Source of the DNA: Hyaloperonospora brassicae
Taxonomy: Eukaryota > Oomycota > Peronosporomycetes > Peronosporales > Peronosporaceae
DNA length: 64,000 nt
NCBI GenBank assembly: GCA_947650285.1
Contig: CANTFL010001479.1
Location: 1 to 64,000, forward strand
Reading direction: 5' to 3'
In this document: positions 35,802-46,088 of the stretch, one piece after another
Position numbering within the stretch: the first letter of the stretch is position 1
Layout of the letters: each line of letters starts with the position of its first letter
Position numbers and translations under genes: made by a program
Notes under the pieces: generated by a model
Told to the model about the DNA's origin: nothing
The model's database searches: none
What the model saw: the letters and a program-made list of their open reading frames with translations, nothing else

Positions 35802-36271
35802 TGTAACGGGGTTACACGTCGGCTGGTAGTCGACGATAGGTGTGGTGCACACAAGAGAGGGGGTACCCTATAAAGTAATTTCAGAACACAGTGAGTGTAT
35901 CAATTGTTAAAGACTGATGTCTGTCATCAATTGATTGCGAGATCTTTTAGGAGGTTATTTAGGGCAATTTAAAGACGTTGTTCTAAGGTGTTCTTTTAGG
36001 TTAATTAAAGAAAAAAATTTAGTTCCCTTTTGATCAGAAAAAGACACGTGCCTTGCGAGGCGTCTTGATCGGAAGTGCTAGCAACGCCTGTAAAAATAGC
36101 TACTCTTGAGCACTCTGTGCTGTGATTCTCTTAAATCGTTTGGTCCCCCTGGAACAGGGACCGCAAGCTCTCTGAGCTTGTTGACTCTCTGAGTCGGGTT
36201 CGTAGAACCAAAGTTGCTCGTAAGAGCATTAAGTCTTCCCCTGACTTAAGAAGCTGTGTAGCTGCGCTACA
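35802..36271 (+). repeat. Right LTR of family 1 copy P, inside chitin synthase
   Basis: It starts TGTAACGGGGTTACA, a perfect 6-bp-arm palindrome, right after the purine tract and ends GCGCTACA at 36271. It belongs to a different subfamily from the left LTR: many substitutions, a shorter central part and a single GCTCTCTGAGC block. Its outer edge abuts chitin synthase codons on the minus strand. Confidence 0.9.
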
Positions 36272-38179
36272 ACGGCGGTGTACTGCATGAACTTCATAAC
36301 GATGTGGTGCACTTCGCTGTAAAGAGCTGGACCAATGAAGTACGCTCTGACTGTAAGGATCGACACAGCTATCGACTGGATAGTTGCTGGCGATGAAAAG
36401 AAGATGCCGACGCCCACGAGCGACGAGAGCATCATCATGACACCGAATACAGCGCCCAGGAAATAGTACGTGAGCTTCATGTGCTTCGGGTTGTTGCCTA
36501 GCCCGATAATGATGAGCATCAGCAGACCGAATAGGTACGCGAAGTTGTACATGTACACGGCACAGTCCAGTACAGTTTGCGAGTAGCCAGAAGTGTCGAC
36601 AAACTCGAGACTGTTTTGCTGAAAGCCCTGGAACACGATGAAGAATAACGCCAGGTACAGATTCGCTGGCAGGAAGAAGCCGAACACTGTGTATAGTAGA
36701 TGATATAGATACAACACCAGGAACGCCATCTTCCTCGGGAACGAATGTGAGCCCTCCAGGTAGATACGACCCCAATTCCGAATACAGAAGAGCGTGGCGA
36801 AGAACGCGCCATTGAGCCAGCGCTTTCGCTGCGAGATCAGACCGACAAGATTGTGCGGGACGTCTGTACGAGTGATCGAGTCCATGACGTAGTGCATCGT
36901 CCAGCTGCAGTCTTTCCGTGCCACAACTTCAAACGACAACATCCTGTCTTCAGCGAGGTACATGTTGCCGAGAAAAGGTCCCAGAACATCCAAATCAACG
37001 TTGAGCGTCTGAAAGTACGCATCCAGTGGAGCTCCTCGAATAGCTTCGTGGCGATAAGCAGAGAACGCTCCTGGTAACACACTAATGAAGCCAAAACAAC
37101 TCTCCAGCGACTTGTCCAGGATATTCGAGATCTTGTACTCGAAATGCTGCGCTGAAACGACCCAATTGCTCAGATTTTCGAACGCTTCGTCCACCGTCAG
37201 ATGTCCACAAGCTCCACCAATCTGTTGATTGCGCTCCATCGCAAAGAGCACGTGATAGAGCGCAGACTTCGTCAACATCGTGCCAACGTCCATCACAGCC
37301 GTATACTCCGGCTGCACCTGCTCGGCGAGCGCGTCAAAGTACCACCGGTGCGAGTCCAGTTTGCTCGACTTGTGCTCCTTGAGAGCGAACACCGTCTGAA
37401 TAGGCAAGAGACGCTTGCCATCCACCGAGATCTGCAGCGTGTGCTCGAACAAATGACATTGCGTGTCAATGCCGGCGCTATTGATGGTCAAGAGGCCTTT
37501 ATCGTACAAGCCGGTAGACTCCAAGTGCTCGAGCATCTTGTCATTGACCTTCTCGCGGCCGTCAGCGACGATACAGATGAGCACGTTCTGCCACACATTG
37601 TCGCCCGCGAACGGCCCCATTAGTGCGTAAGGATTGTTCTTGCGCTGACTGCGGCTCCGTCAGCTGCTGTTCTTTCAAATAGGCCAAATTGTTCGCGAGT
37701 TTCGTCAGCGTCGCTTTCAGCTGCTCTGGCTCTTCGTTGTACATGGTGATGCACACCATCAGACGCGGCCGTCGTCCCGTCTCTACACATCTGAACCGGT
37801 ACCCGAAGTTGGAAAAGTCCAGTGGGTGCGGACAAAACACGGGCGTGTACCACAGCCGACGCGCCTCTTCTTCGTCCAAGCTCGGGCCCACCCAGTCTTC
37901 GTCCCAATTGCGCACGAGGGTCCCGACATTGTGCACGCCCGAGCGCGGGTGATTCTCCTGCACGCGCTCTTCGACCCAATCACGGAGCAGCGCGTTCCGG
38001 TTCGACGTCTCAACGACTTCGCTTGCCAATGAGGTGTGGATTTCTGCGTGCATTCGGCGCTCCGTTACATTCGCCATGGCGTACCCGAAATCAAGGTGAT
38101 GAAACCCTTGACGGAGAAATGCGAAATGAGAGCACTTACGTTTTGCGCTAGCAAATCTTGTGCTCTCCAAAGCCTGCAT
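36272..38179 (-). pseudogene. CHS: Chitin synthase, copy 1: 3'-truncated by an LTR and frameshifted
   Basis: This is a family 2 glycosyltransferase that makes chitin from UDP-GlcNAc at the plasma membrane. The first piece (38179-about 37650) has HAEIHTSLASEVVETSNRN, WDEDWVG and VCITMYNEEPEQLKATLTKLA. A one-base frame change near 37640-37665 leads to NNPYALMGPFAGDN and the second piece, with VADGREKVN, VMDVGT, PGAFSAYR, AEDRML and the catalytic QRKRWLNG (usually Q(Q/R)RRW). At least four membrane spans follow. The coding sequence ends abruptly at KFMQYTAV, where the LTR starts at 36271, so the last spans and tail are missing. The start is uncertain: ATG at 38179 or the later MANVTERR. The remainder is not found on the other side of the element. 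Confidence 0.93.
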
Positions 38180-38510
38180 AATTGTTTACGACTGTAAACT
38201 CGCTCCGAATGTAGCCTACGATTATTACATCGTCCAGCTGTGCGCTCTAATTGTAGCCCACACCAGTGTAATGAAAATGGTCTTTCTTATTGTAGCCCAC
38301 AACCATTACTATTAGTCTAATCTTGATACGTTAACGTTACTCACAGCCGTCTCTGATTAACAACTTGCATTGTTGACGTTGTCGCACGAGACAACTTCGC
38401 GAAAGCTCAACTAGACTCACCAGAAACTTGCAAATCTTGGCCCTAAACATACTCCAAAAATTGTGGAAATAGCACGACGGTAACCGGCTTGCTCATCTGG
38501 TCAAAATTCT
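38180..38510 (-). promoter_or_regulatory. Chitin synthase upstream region, copy 1
   Basis: These 331 bases match 46866-47195 upstream of the second chitin synthase copy, with few differences. They contain repeated TGTAGCC(C/T)A words (38211-38293), which could be regulatory, though I know of no established role. At the outer end the minus strand reads QMSKPVTVVLFP, the tail of another open frame seen more fully at 47312-47103. The family 2 LTR starts at 38511. Confidence 0.6.
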
Positions 38511-38901
38511 TGTAACGGTGCAGCCCGTTACATGGAATTGTCACTTTAAAGAAAGTGACAATAAAGAATATGAAGTTGAATATTCTTTGAACAATATCAT
38601 TAAAGTGGTGATATTGATGGGTTGACAAAAGAGTCTGTTCATTGGTTGATATCTTGATGATGTCAACCCACCAATCGCCGCAAGACGCGCGCAATGAGTG
38701 GTGACGAGACGTCACCATACATTCAGTTATATTAGCATAATTAAGTTAAGTCAAACAGAGAGACAGTAGTTAAAAGACTTAATTATATTAATACAACAGT
38801 TCTGCTTTTACCCTACCTACGCTTCCTCGCCTGCCTTGTGTACGTCTGTCGGGGCACCGATACCCTTGCGTTAAGTTCACGCAAGGGTATACCCCGTTAC
38901 A
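38511..38901 (+). repeat. 5' LTR of family 2
   Basis: The 391 bp repeat begins TGTAACGGTGCAGCCCGTTACA, or in short an 8-base arm, a 6-base loop and its reverse complement, and ends ACCCCGTTACA. It shares internal blocks with the solo LTRs at 11205 and 49202 (GTTGATATC...CAACCCACCAATCGC). Near 38863-38890 a perfect stem, ACCCTTGCGT...ACGCAAGGGT, precedes the LTR end. Confidence 0.93.
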
Positions 38902-38945
38902 CCTGGTAGCACTTTGTAGTCCTTCCAAGGACCACAACATTTAAC

Positions 38946-40098
38946 ATGAACATGTTGGATGATGAAGAGACCTTTCACGCCACACGTGAAGTGTTTACCC
39001 ATTTGAGTGACATCGAATGGAGTGCGGTAGAACGAATTAGTTCTACCGTAGGCGAGTTCGCCATTAGCGCCATGTTGGAGTCTCTAGACAGAGACCAAGA
39101 ACATGCCGCTATAGCCAAGTTCATCCAAAGTAAACTTGTCGCCGAAAGGGAGAAAGTAGCCTTGCTTCACCAGCAAGGCTCTCAACAGGCCGAGCAGTTG
39201 AGAGAACTCGGTGCTCAACAGACAGAGCTGTTGATACAGCAGCAATTCCATGCTTCTGTGGGCGGGACGGCACATGCGCGTCGTCCCGAGGTCATGAAGT
39301 TGACATCTCCAAGTACAGTGGAGTCCCGGAGGACTCCCTGTTACTATGATTTGTCGAACTCGACAGAGCCTTAAGGGCTCGTCGCGTCGAAGATGAGCAA
39401 ATGAAACTCACATTTGCTCAGACCCACTTGGCAGGGCGTGCCAAAACTTTGACCCTGGGGCTCGAGAGTAGCGACCCACATGTGTTAAGGTCGCTAGATG
39501 CTTCAAGTCCCAGCTCAGACAAACGTTTGAGCCGCCACGGGCTGAGTTCAGGGCTCGTTCCGAGCTCCTGAAACTCAAGCAGGGTAAGCGTGATGTGCAC
39601 GCTTACGCTCAACATATACGACGCCTCGCGAGTATTATAACTGCTACCCCAGTCCATGTATACACGTTGATTACGGTGTTCATGCAAGGGCTCGCAGAAG
39701 GGCCCGTCAGGAGCCACCTGTTCCGCCTTGAGCCGAATACGCTGGCAGAAGCGATATCAGCCGCGGAACAGGAAGACTTCAGCATGAGACAGGCTCATGC
39801 TAGATCAAACTCTTGTCGTCCACCGAGACGACAAGAGATCGGAGGTCCAGAACCAATGGACCTCTACTATGTTGAGAGCGAGAGACCTCGCTCTTCAAAC
39901 AACAAGCGATTGCAGAAGTGCAATCGCTGTCAGAAGTCAGGGCACTTCGCACATGAGTGTAGTGCCCCACGCCCAGTACCAAGCAGTTCTGAGCAAAATG
40001 GACGACCATTTGCTAAGAAGGGAAATTGGCGTGGGTCCAGCGCTGTTGCGAAACCGCAAAAGCGAGACGGACCATCAAAAAATGGACGGGGTCAATAG
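38946..40098 (+). pseudogene. gag: Family 2 gag
   Basis: Gag starts MNMLDDEETFH at 38946. It has a Gln-rich helical stretch (LLHQQGSQQAEQLRELG) and then breaks at TAA 39372-39374, with the capsid continuing in other frames as RALRARRVEDEQMKLTFAQTHLAGRAKTL. The last piece (39595-40098) has VFMQGLAEGPVRSHLFRLE, QEDFSMRQAHA and the zinc knuckle CNRCQKSGHFAHEC, an exact CX2CX4HX4C. The start codon lies 45 bases after the LTR. Confidence 0.88.
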
Positions 40099-40199
40099 GG
40101 GCGGAGCGCCCTACTGATCCAGCAACCTCAAGAGAATTCGCAAATCTCTTGACGAAAGTTGCTCCAGATACACAATCATTGTGTGTCTATGCACCTGGT

Positions 40200-41348
40200 G
40201 ATGAAGTTTCGCTCATCACCTTGAAGTTGGAAGCGACAAATGATTTGTCGCTTCGTGCCCTAGTAGACTGTGGGGCGTCGAAGAACTTTGTTCGACGCCA
40301 GTCACTAGAGGGTCGTAGGCTCAAGTTCGATGAACGCGACATTCCCCTCACGAGGATGACGGTGCGCCTTGCAACAGGCGCATCGATTACCGTTGAGAAA
40401 CGTGTAGTAGGAATCCACTAAACGTTAGAGGGCGAACAGTACGATGATGTCTTCATCGTACTAGATCTGGATGACAAATTTGATGTCATCCTGGGATTAC
40501 CTTGGCCCAGAAAGTACGAGCCAAGAGTGAGATGGCAGCATTGATCCGTGAAGATGCCTACCGCTTGTTCATCAGATGGTCATCTGATGAACGTCATGGA
40601 GCGTCCACAATCGTGTGGATGTACTGCGAGTGAGTGCGATGCCCTCACTTGCGGTAAGGTCGTTAGCACGACTGCACAAGATCACAGTGTAGTTGATCAC
40701 TACACTATGCAGCAAGCTCTCGGTGGCTGTACAGAAGTACAGGCTGCGCCGAAGGTCCACCATTCGAATAAGTCGAGTGGACCGGGACATGGATGCATGC
40801 CTAGCGGGCAGCCTCTTAGAAGTAAGAAACCTGTTGCCCCCAAGGGCCAACATGGAAATCCTAGGTCGACTGGAGAGTCGATCGTAAAGGATCGGTGCCT
40901 GACTGTGGTTGCACAGCCACAGTCAGAAGACGTCGAGGGAATAAGTCCCCACGTGCTTGAGGAAGGAATTCCTAAAGAGTCACTTGCTGAAGTATTAGGC
41001 CTTCAGCAACCTTTGGAAGCAAGGTACCAGGAAGTAATTGAGACGTTGAACGCCTTGGTCAATAACGGATCAAGCGTAGGCGCTTATACGCTTGATCTGA
41101 TTGTGCCTCCGAAGTTAACTTCGGAGATAACTCTGTTGCCAACTCTAGAACCGAAACGGTTATTGCGTGATCTGCGGAGTGGCAAAGTCAAGCAGGTCTG
41201 CATACTCGTCACAGAGGATGAGTATGTGGCCATTATTCGGTCGGCAACAGTACTTGCTGAGAACGAACGGGTTCTCAGCAGCTCATCGATGGACGAAAGT
41301 GTCCTCGATGAGAAGACTCGGATTGAGCGATACACGTCTCAATCCTGA
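40200..41348 (+). pseudogene. pol: Family 2 protease and linker
   Basis: The protease active site is ALVDCGASKNFVRRQSL (near 40255-40305), with DIPLTRMTVRLATGASITV, a TAA at 40419-40421 where a tyrosine is likely, and then FIVLDLDDKFDVILGLPW. A TGA follows at about 40543. The open piece 40548-41348 is a long linker with CGCTASECDALTCG, unlike any enzyme I recognise, and leads into RT. Confidence 0.8.
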
Positions 41349-41369
41349 GAGTCACTTCAGGCAAATACT

Positions 41370-42967
41370 TTGTACAAGGATTTGATCGAATTCAGGGATG
41401 TGTTCCCTGAATCCGTACCTTGCGAGTTGCCTAAGGACAAAGGCACTCGACACGAGATCGAGCTCAAACCGGGCTCGAAATACTGTGTCATTAAGCAGTG
41501 GCCACTGCCTCGTGAACAAGTGATAGCGATCGACAAGTTCTTTGCCGATCGCTTAGCAGCGGGCCATGTGAGGGAATCAACATCCCCTCACAGCTCTCCG
41601 ACCTTCTGTGTGCGAAAGGCCACAGGAGGGTGGCGGATAGTGCACGCATTAAACAAATTGAATGCTGCAACGGTACCGGATCAGACGCCGATACCAAGGA
41701 AGGACGTAATCATAGATGGTATGTCAAAGAGCACCATATTTTCTTCCATGGATCTGATGGATGAATTCTATCAGATCCTCATGCGTGAACGGTACATCCC
41801 GTACACAGCAGTGAGCACCCCCAGCGGTATGTTGTGGGAGTGGCTAGTGATGCCACAGGGGCTGAGCAATGCCCCTGCAACATTCAACAGATGTGTCACA
41901 AATCTGTTGAGACCGGTGCGAGACTTCGCACCGAGTTACTTCGACGATGTGTTCGTCCATAGCCGGGCTATGGACGGAAAGACGGACGTTGAAGTTTTCA
42001 GAACTCACGTTGTTCAGGTTCTTCAACCTATGCGCAAGCATAAGTTGTACGCAAACCTCAAGAAGTGTATATTCGCGGCTAGCGAAATACCACTTCTTGG
42101 GTGCATCATGGGTAAACACGGCGTACGCCCTGATCCCGAAAAGATCAAGGCAATCACCGACTGGCCTGTGCCAGTCGATGTCAAGGGACTAAGGAAGTTC
42201 CTTGTGCTAGAGGCGTACTTGCACAAGTACTCGCGCAACTACGCCGAGATGACGGTACATATTTCTTGGTTACTCAAGAAAAATGTGAAGTGGTCATGGA
42301 ACGCTGAGTGCCAGCGTTACTTTGAGGGTATCAAGCAAAGCTTGATGCAGTCGCCGATATTGGCGATTGCAGATCAGGACAGACCATTTCATGTGGTCTG
42401 TGACGCCAGCGATTTTGCAATCGGCTATGCGTTAAGGTAGTTCGACGCAGATGGCGCGGAGCGCGTCATCTGTTATTAGTCGCATCAGCTGCAAGCAGCT
42501 GAGCGCAATTACCCAGTGCATGACGAGAAACTCCTTGCCATGAAGTACGCACTAGCTAAGTTCCTGGTATATCTCTTAAGAGATAGACCGTTTGTTGTCG
42601 ATACGGACCATGCGTCACTACGCACGGCCGTAAACAGCCCACACCTCTCGCAAAAATGGCGAGGTGGCTGTCTTTCTTCGCGGAGTATAACTTCTCCGTG
42701 GAGTATAAATCAGGACGACTAAACGTCGTCGCTGATGCGCTTTCGCGCCGGCCCGATTTCGAGCCGGACGCACAAATCAACAGTGAGGATAAGAATACTG
42801 TTGCGACACTGTCATTCAGTGGCCCGTCGTCAAGTAAACTTGACGACGTACGAAAGGCATACGCGGAAGATAAGGATCTTCTGCGATTGATGGATCATCT
42901 GATGCATCCATCCAGTAAATCCATGAGGTATTTGCCGGCTTTGTACCGATCCGATGAGGATCGGTAA
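41370..42967 (+). pseudogene. pol: Family 2 reverse transcriptase and RNase H
   Basis: RT is open for 356 codons (41370-42440) with GTRHEIELKPGSKYC, FCVRKATGGWRIVHALNKLN, WEWLVMPQGLSNAPATFNR and the intact catalytic box YFDDVFVHS. RNase H starts with FHVVCDASDFAIGYAL and is cut by TAG at 42438-42440 and 42477-42479, both where Gln is expected. It resumes as ERNYPVHDEKLLAMKYAL and, after a frame change, YNFSVEYKSGRLNVVADALSRRP. RT itself looks intact in its motifs; RNase H is broken. Confidence 0.9.
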
Positions 42968-42982
42968 AAAACACGCAACGGA

Positions 42983-44177
42983 TTGCTGTACTATACAGCT
43001 GTTGCCGACGACACGCCTCGTGTCGTCGTACCCGCTCATCATGATTTGCGATCACGCATCATGTATGAGTGTCACGATGCCCCAACAGGCGGCCATCGTG
43101 GTAGAGAAAAGACTTACCTCACGGTAAGCCGCGACTTTTACTGGCCCCGCCAGTATCAGTTTGTCCGCAAATACATACGTGCTTGCGAGGTTTGTCAACG
43201 GGTGAAGCCTAGTCCTTCATCCCGTGCGCCATTGCAGCCTCTACCAGTCCCGGCAGAGTGCTGGCAGTCCGTTTCAATGGACTTCGTCTTCGGTTTTCCC
43301 GAAGACGATCACAAGAATAATGGTATTCTTGTGTTTGTTGACAGATTCAGCAAGATGGTCCATCTTGCTGCTGTCCCTGAGTCAATCAAGGCTCAAGGTT
43401 GTGCTAGTGTCTTTCTTGACACGATCTTCCGACTCCACGGGTTGCCCCGTGAACTCGTATCCGACCGTGACCCTCGTTTCACGGCGGAATTTTGGCAAAC
43501 CGTGTTCCGTTCTCTCGGAACACGATTGAAGATGTCTACCTCTGACCATCCGGAAATAGATGGTCAGACGGAACGTGCAAACCGTGTCCTCGAAGAGATC
43601 CTTCGAGGATATGTCCACTCGTTTTCGAGTTGGAGCGAATTCCTTCCAATGTTGGAATTCGCCATCAATACTTCGGTGCATGCTTCAACACAGCACACAC
43701 CGTTATACGTAAACGGTTTACGCATCCACGTGTGCCCGCCATTCTAGAGTGTGACTCTTGTATAAGGGGGGAGAGACTAGCTCGAGCAAAAACCGTTCTG
43801 GCTCTTGCTCATCACGTGTCGACGCTAACGTCGTCACGTATGATGCCGATATCGATCAAGTCGACATCGATGAAGAACATCACCTCAATAATAGCGGCAA
43901 CGCTATTATTGACTCGGATGGCGATGACGATGCTGGTATATTCCATATCGTCAACGATCATTCCAGCAAGGAAAATGACAACCTCGCTGAAGAAGAGAAC
44001 CATCTCTTAGCAGTGCGCACGAAGCGCACTAAAAGACAAAACAAAGAGTCAGCTGAGAACTTCCTGCTGACTATAGAAGCGGTAGTCCGTTTCGTTCAGG
44101 ACTCCATCGCAAATGCGGTGGACCGTCAGAAACGGAACGCAGTCAAGAATGGAAGAGCAAATGTTCCTTCAATATAA
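42983..44177 (+). pseudogene. pol: Family 2 integrase with acidic extension
   Basis: Integrase (42983-43747) keeps all hallmarks: HDAPTGGHRGREKTYL...CEVCQRVKP (HHCC), SVSMDFVFGF, VSDRDPRFT and IDGQTERANRVLEE (D,D,E). A TAG near 43747 and a frame change lead to an acidic, Asp-rich stretch (43758-44177: DADIDQVDIDEEHH, DSDGDDDAGIF) ending LLAVRTKRTKRQN and FVQDSIANAVDRQKRN. This extension lies between the core and the GPY/F module and is longer than in family 1. Confidence 0.88.
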
Positions 44178-44250
44178 AGTTAAGGACCTCGTACTACTGT
44201 CTACGGTAAACTTACCTGGACATTAAGTCACTAGTGTCGGCAGTAGTGAA

Positions 44251-45972
44251 CTACTGCCGAAGTACGTTGGGCCATTTCGAGTGTTGCATCGCAAGGGCAA
44301 TGCATACACACTCGAATTGCCACGTAAGATGCGCACGCATCCTACGTGTTACGTGGGGAGGCTCAGGCCGTACTGTCGGTACGAGCCTTCTTTTCCCGAT
44401 GAAGATAGCCCCACGTTCAAGAACATTCATCAAGCCCTTGCATTCGCGGTCCAGACGATCCGTCTGGTCGCGCAGATATGTTTTCTCGGAACTTAACCGA
44501 GATATCTCCCCGCGAGCTGTCGCCAGCTCGCTGAATAATGAGCCGAAATCCCGCTCGACCTGAAGCTGCGCTGTGGCAGAATCGGCGCGATCCCTCGCCC
44601 GATCAGCCTCGTGATCCTTGCGGTTCTTCCGCACGTTATCAGTCAAAGCGTAGCGCCGGTCGCGCTCGTGCTTCAAGTCATCGCGCAATTCATCGATTTC
44701 TCGATCCATCTCGTAAGGGTCGAGATGGTGCACCGAATCATCTGGAGGAGGTCTTTCCTCCTCCACCACATCCTTTGGTGGATTCTCACGGTGGTCAACG
44801 CTTTCTAGTGTAGCGTATCTTGAACCACCGTGACGATTCAGGATCAAGGACGAGCTACCTCGTCCAGTGGCGGGGGTATCCACCCTCTTGGAACAGCTGG
44901 GAGCCCCGCTCTCACCTGTTGATGGATGTTGAAGGTCTCGTCCGCCAGTATGACGAGACCCATCCGATGAGTCCTGTGGCCCATCGGTAAACACGCGCTT
45001 TTGGCGCGTGTAGACGGATTGCAAATTTGCAATCGCGTCACGCATCTTGTCCGAGATGTGTGCCGTTCCCCAGGGCGAACTTAGGGAATACACATCCCTA
45101 TGTGCACGCTGCGTGTTGTCAACACAACTCGCACAAGGGTCTCCCCATATGAGGCAAAGAATGCCTGCCTCACTCGACAAACAGTGCAACCGGTACCTGG
45201 CACCGATTGGCGTTCGCTTTTCGAACCTGAGGCGTGTCGCCTCAAGTTTCTTGAGCCATCCTTCTCGTCCAAAGTTCTTTACGTTTTGGACGAACGCGTT
45301 CCACGCAGCCAAAAGCGAGGCTTTGTCACGCTTTTGGTTGCTGTTGTACCATCGATGTCTAAGGAAGACATCAAGATAAAAGTCTTCTTCAGCGCGAAAG
45401 TTGGTAGCGCTGGGATTCAAGCCGTGAAGCTCAGTCGCATCGAATAAAGGTATTCGATGGTGTTGGCTTGTCTCGTGAGACAAGCTATTGATGAGACGCT
45501 CGGGCAAACGCCACGGCTTCAGCTCATCACGCTTCACAGTGGTACCTCTGTCGGTACCACGGCTCCCAGAATGACGACGGCTCACGCCATCGTCATCACG
45601 CTCGTGCGAAGAAGCAGGAGTCGGCGGTGGTAAGGAGTAATATTCCTCACCACCCTGATCTCCTTCATCATCACTGCCAAACAGACTGTGATGCAAATCA
45701 CGAGTCCGTTCGTTTGGCAGTGGTCTTAGCGAATACTGAGGCGTCGCCGGTGATCGAGACGCCTCTGGCGCATTGCCCGAGTCAGACACGTCCGACTCGC
45801 TAGAGTAGATGACCTCAACGTCGGGGTCATCATGCACACGCGGTGAGATACCGCGTGCACCTGCAGCACCTCTTGCTGCAGGCAGAGAAGGAGCAGCAGA
45901 CGACGAATGGTCTGCCGCAGAGGCTGGCACAGCAGCGGGCTGTGCGGGTCTTGAGTCACCCCGCATAGACAT
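44251..45972 (-). CDS. Family 2 antisense ORF, intact, 573 codons
   Basis: This is the longest open frame in the window, on the strand opposite gag-pol, starting 117 bp inside the 3' LTR. Residues 1-145 are Ala/Pro/Ser-rich and then acidic (DDPDVEVIYSSESDVSDS). Residues 185-260 look like a folded helical domain (EEDFYLDVFLRHRWYN, LLAAWNAFVQNVKNFGREGW). Residues 420-521 form a long, highly charged coiled coil (EIDELRDDLKHERDRR, LSSEKTYLRDQTDRLDRE). Residues 327-403 lie opposite the sense chromodomain, and 521-573 opposite the GPY/F module. Residues 1-327 lie in DNA beyond pol. No known family is recognised. It could be an accessory regulator, or an unusually open shadow frame. The ATG choice is the first Met of the frame. 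Confidence 0.65.
   Translation of the reverse strand: MSMRGDSRPAQPAAVPASAADHSSSAAPSLPAARGAAGARGISPRVHDDPDVEVIYSSESDVSDSGNAPEASRSPATPQYSLRPLPNERTRDLHHSLFGSDDEGDQGGEEYYSLPPPTPASSHERDDDGVSRRHSGSRGTDRGTTVKRDELKPWRLPERLINSLSHETSQHHRIPLFDATELHGLNPSATNFRAEEDFYLDVFLRHRWYNSNQKRDKASLLAAWNAFVQNVKNFGREGWLKKLEATRLRFEKRTPIGARYRLHCLSSEAGILCLIWGDPCASCVDNTQRAHRDVYSLSSPWGTAHISDKMRDAIANLQSVYTRQKRVFTDGPQDSSDGSRHTGGRDLQHPSTGESGAPSCSKRVDTPATGRGSSSLILNRHGGSRYATLESVDHRENPPKDVVEEERPPPDDSVHHLDPYEMDREIDELRDDLKHERDRRYALTDNVRKNRKDHEADRARDRADSATAQLQVERDFGSLFSELATARGEISRLSSEKTYLRDQTDRLDRECKGLMNVLERGAIFIGKRRLVPTVRPEPPHVTRRMRAHLTWQFECVCIALAMQHSKWPNVLRQ
44254..44990 (+). pseudogene. pol: Family 2 GPY/F module and chromodomain
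   Basis: The plus strand reads GPFRVLHRKGNAYTLELPRKMRTH (44265-44340), then a frame change, a Pro-rich linker (PPPPHPLVDSHGGQRFLV), a TAG at 44811-44813 where Glu is usual, and RILNHRDDSGSRTSYLVQWRGYPPSWNSWEPR, with the chromodomain core at about 44855-44910. It ends at a TAA just before 44993. The whole segment is covered by the antisense ORF on the other strand, in which the TAG is harmless. Confidence 0.82.
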
Positions 45973-46088
45973 GTTAAATATGCGAGGTCAAGCGAAAAGT
46001 GAATGGAACGGACTCAACAAGTGCTCCCTGTCCCAATGGTGTCTAACGGGTGGCCGCCATATGTTTGATGATCACACGATGACTATTA

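Larger units (their letters stand above)
28639..36271 (+). mobile_element. Ty3/gypsy chromovirus, family 1, copy P, with antisense ORF
   Basis: This is a full-length layout: left LTR 28639-29168, gag 29278-30185, pol from about 30330 to 34827 ending in a chromodomain, an antisense frame 35736-34394, a purine tract GTGGGGGAGGG (35791-35801) and right LTR 35802-36271. The two LTRs differ markedly in sequence and length (about 530 versus 470 bp). The left LTR is closer to the LTR of copy M. The flanks are AATAC on the left, within a family 4 LTR, and ACGGC on the right, within chitin synthase. With no target duplication and unlike LTRs, this is probably a recombinant of two insertions. Confidence 0.92.

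Noticed and set aside
37620..38151. Open frames on the plus strand and in alternate minus frames across chitin synthase
   Set aside because: They are GC-rich shadow frames of the chitin synthase coding sequence, recurring identically in copy 2.
43758..44177. Acidic open frame on the plus strand as a separate gene
   Set aside because: It joins integrase upstream and the GPY/F module downstream in position and is best explained as a pol extension.
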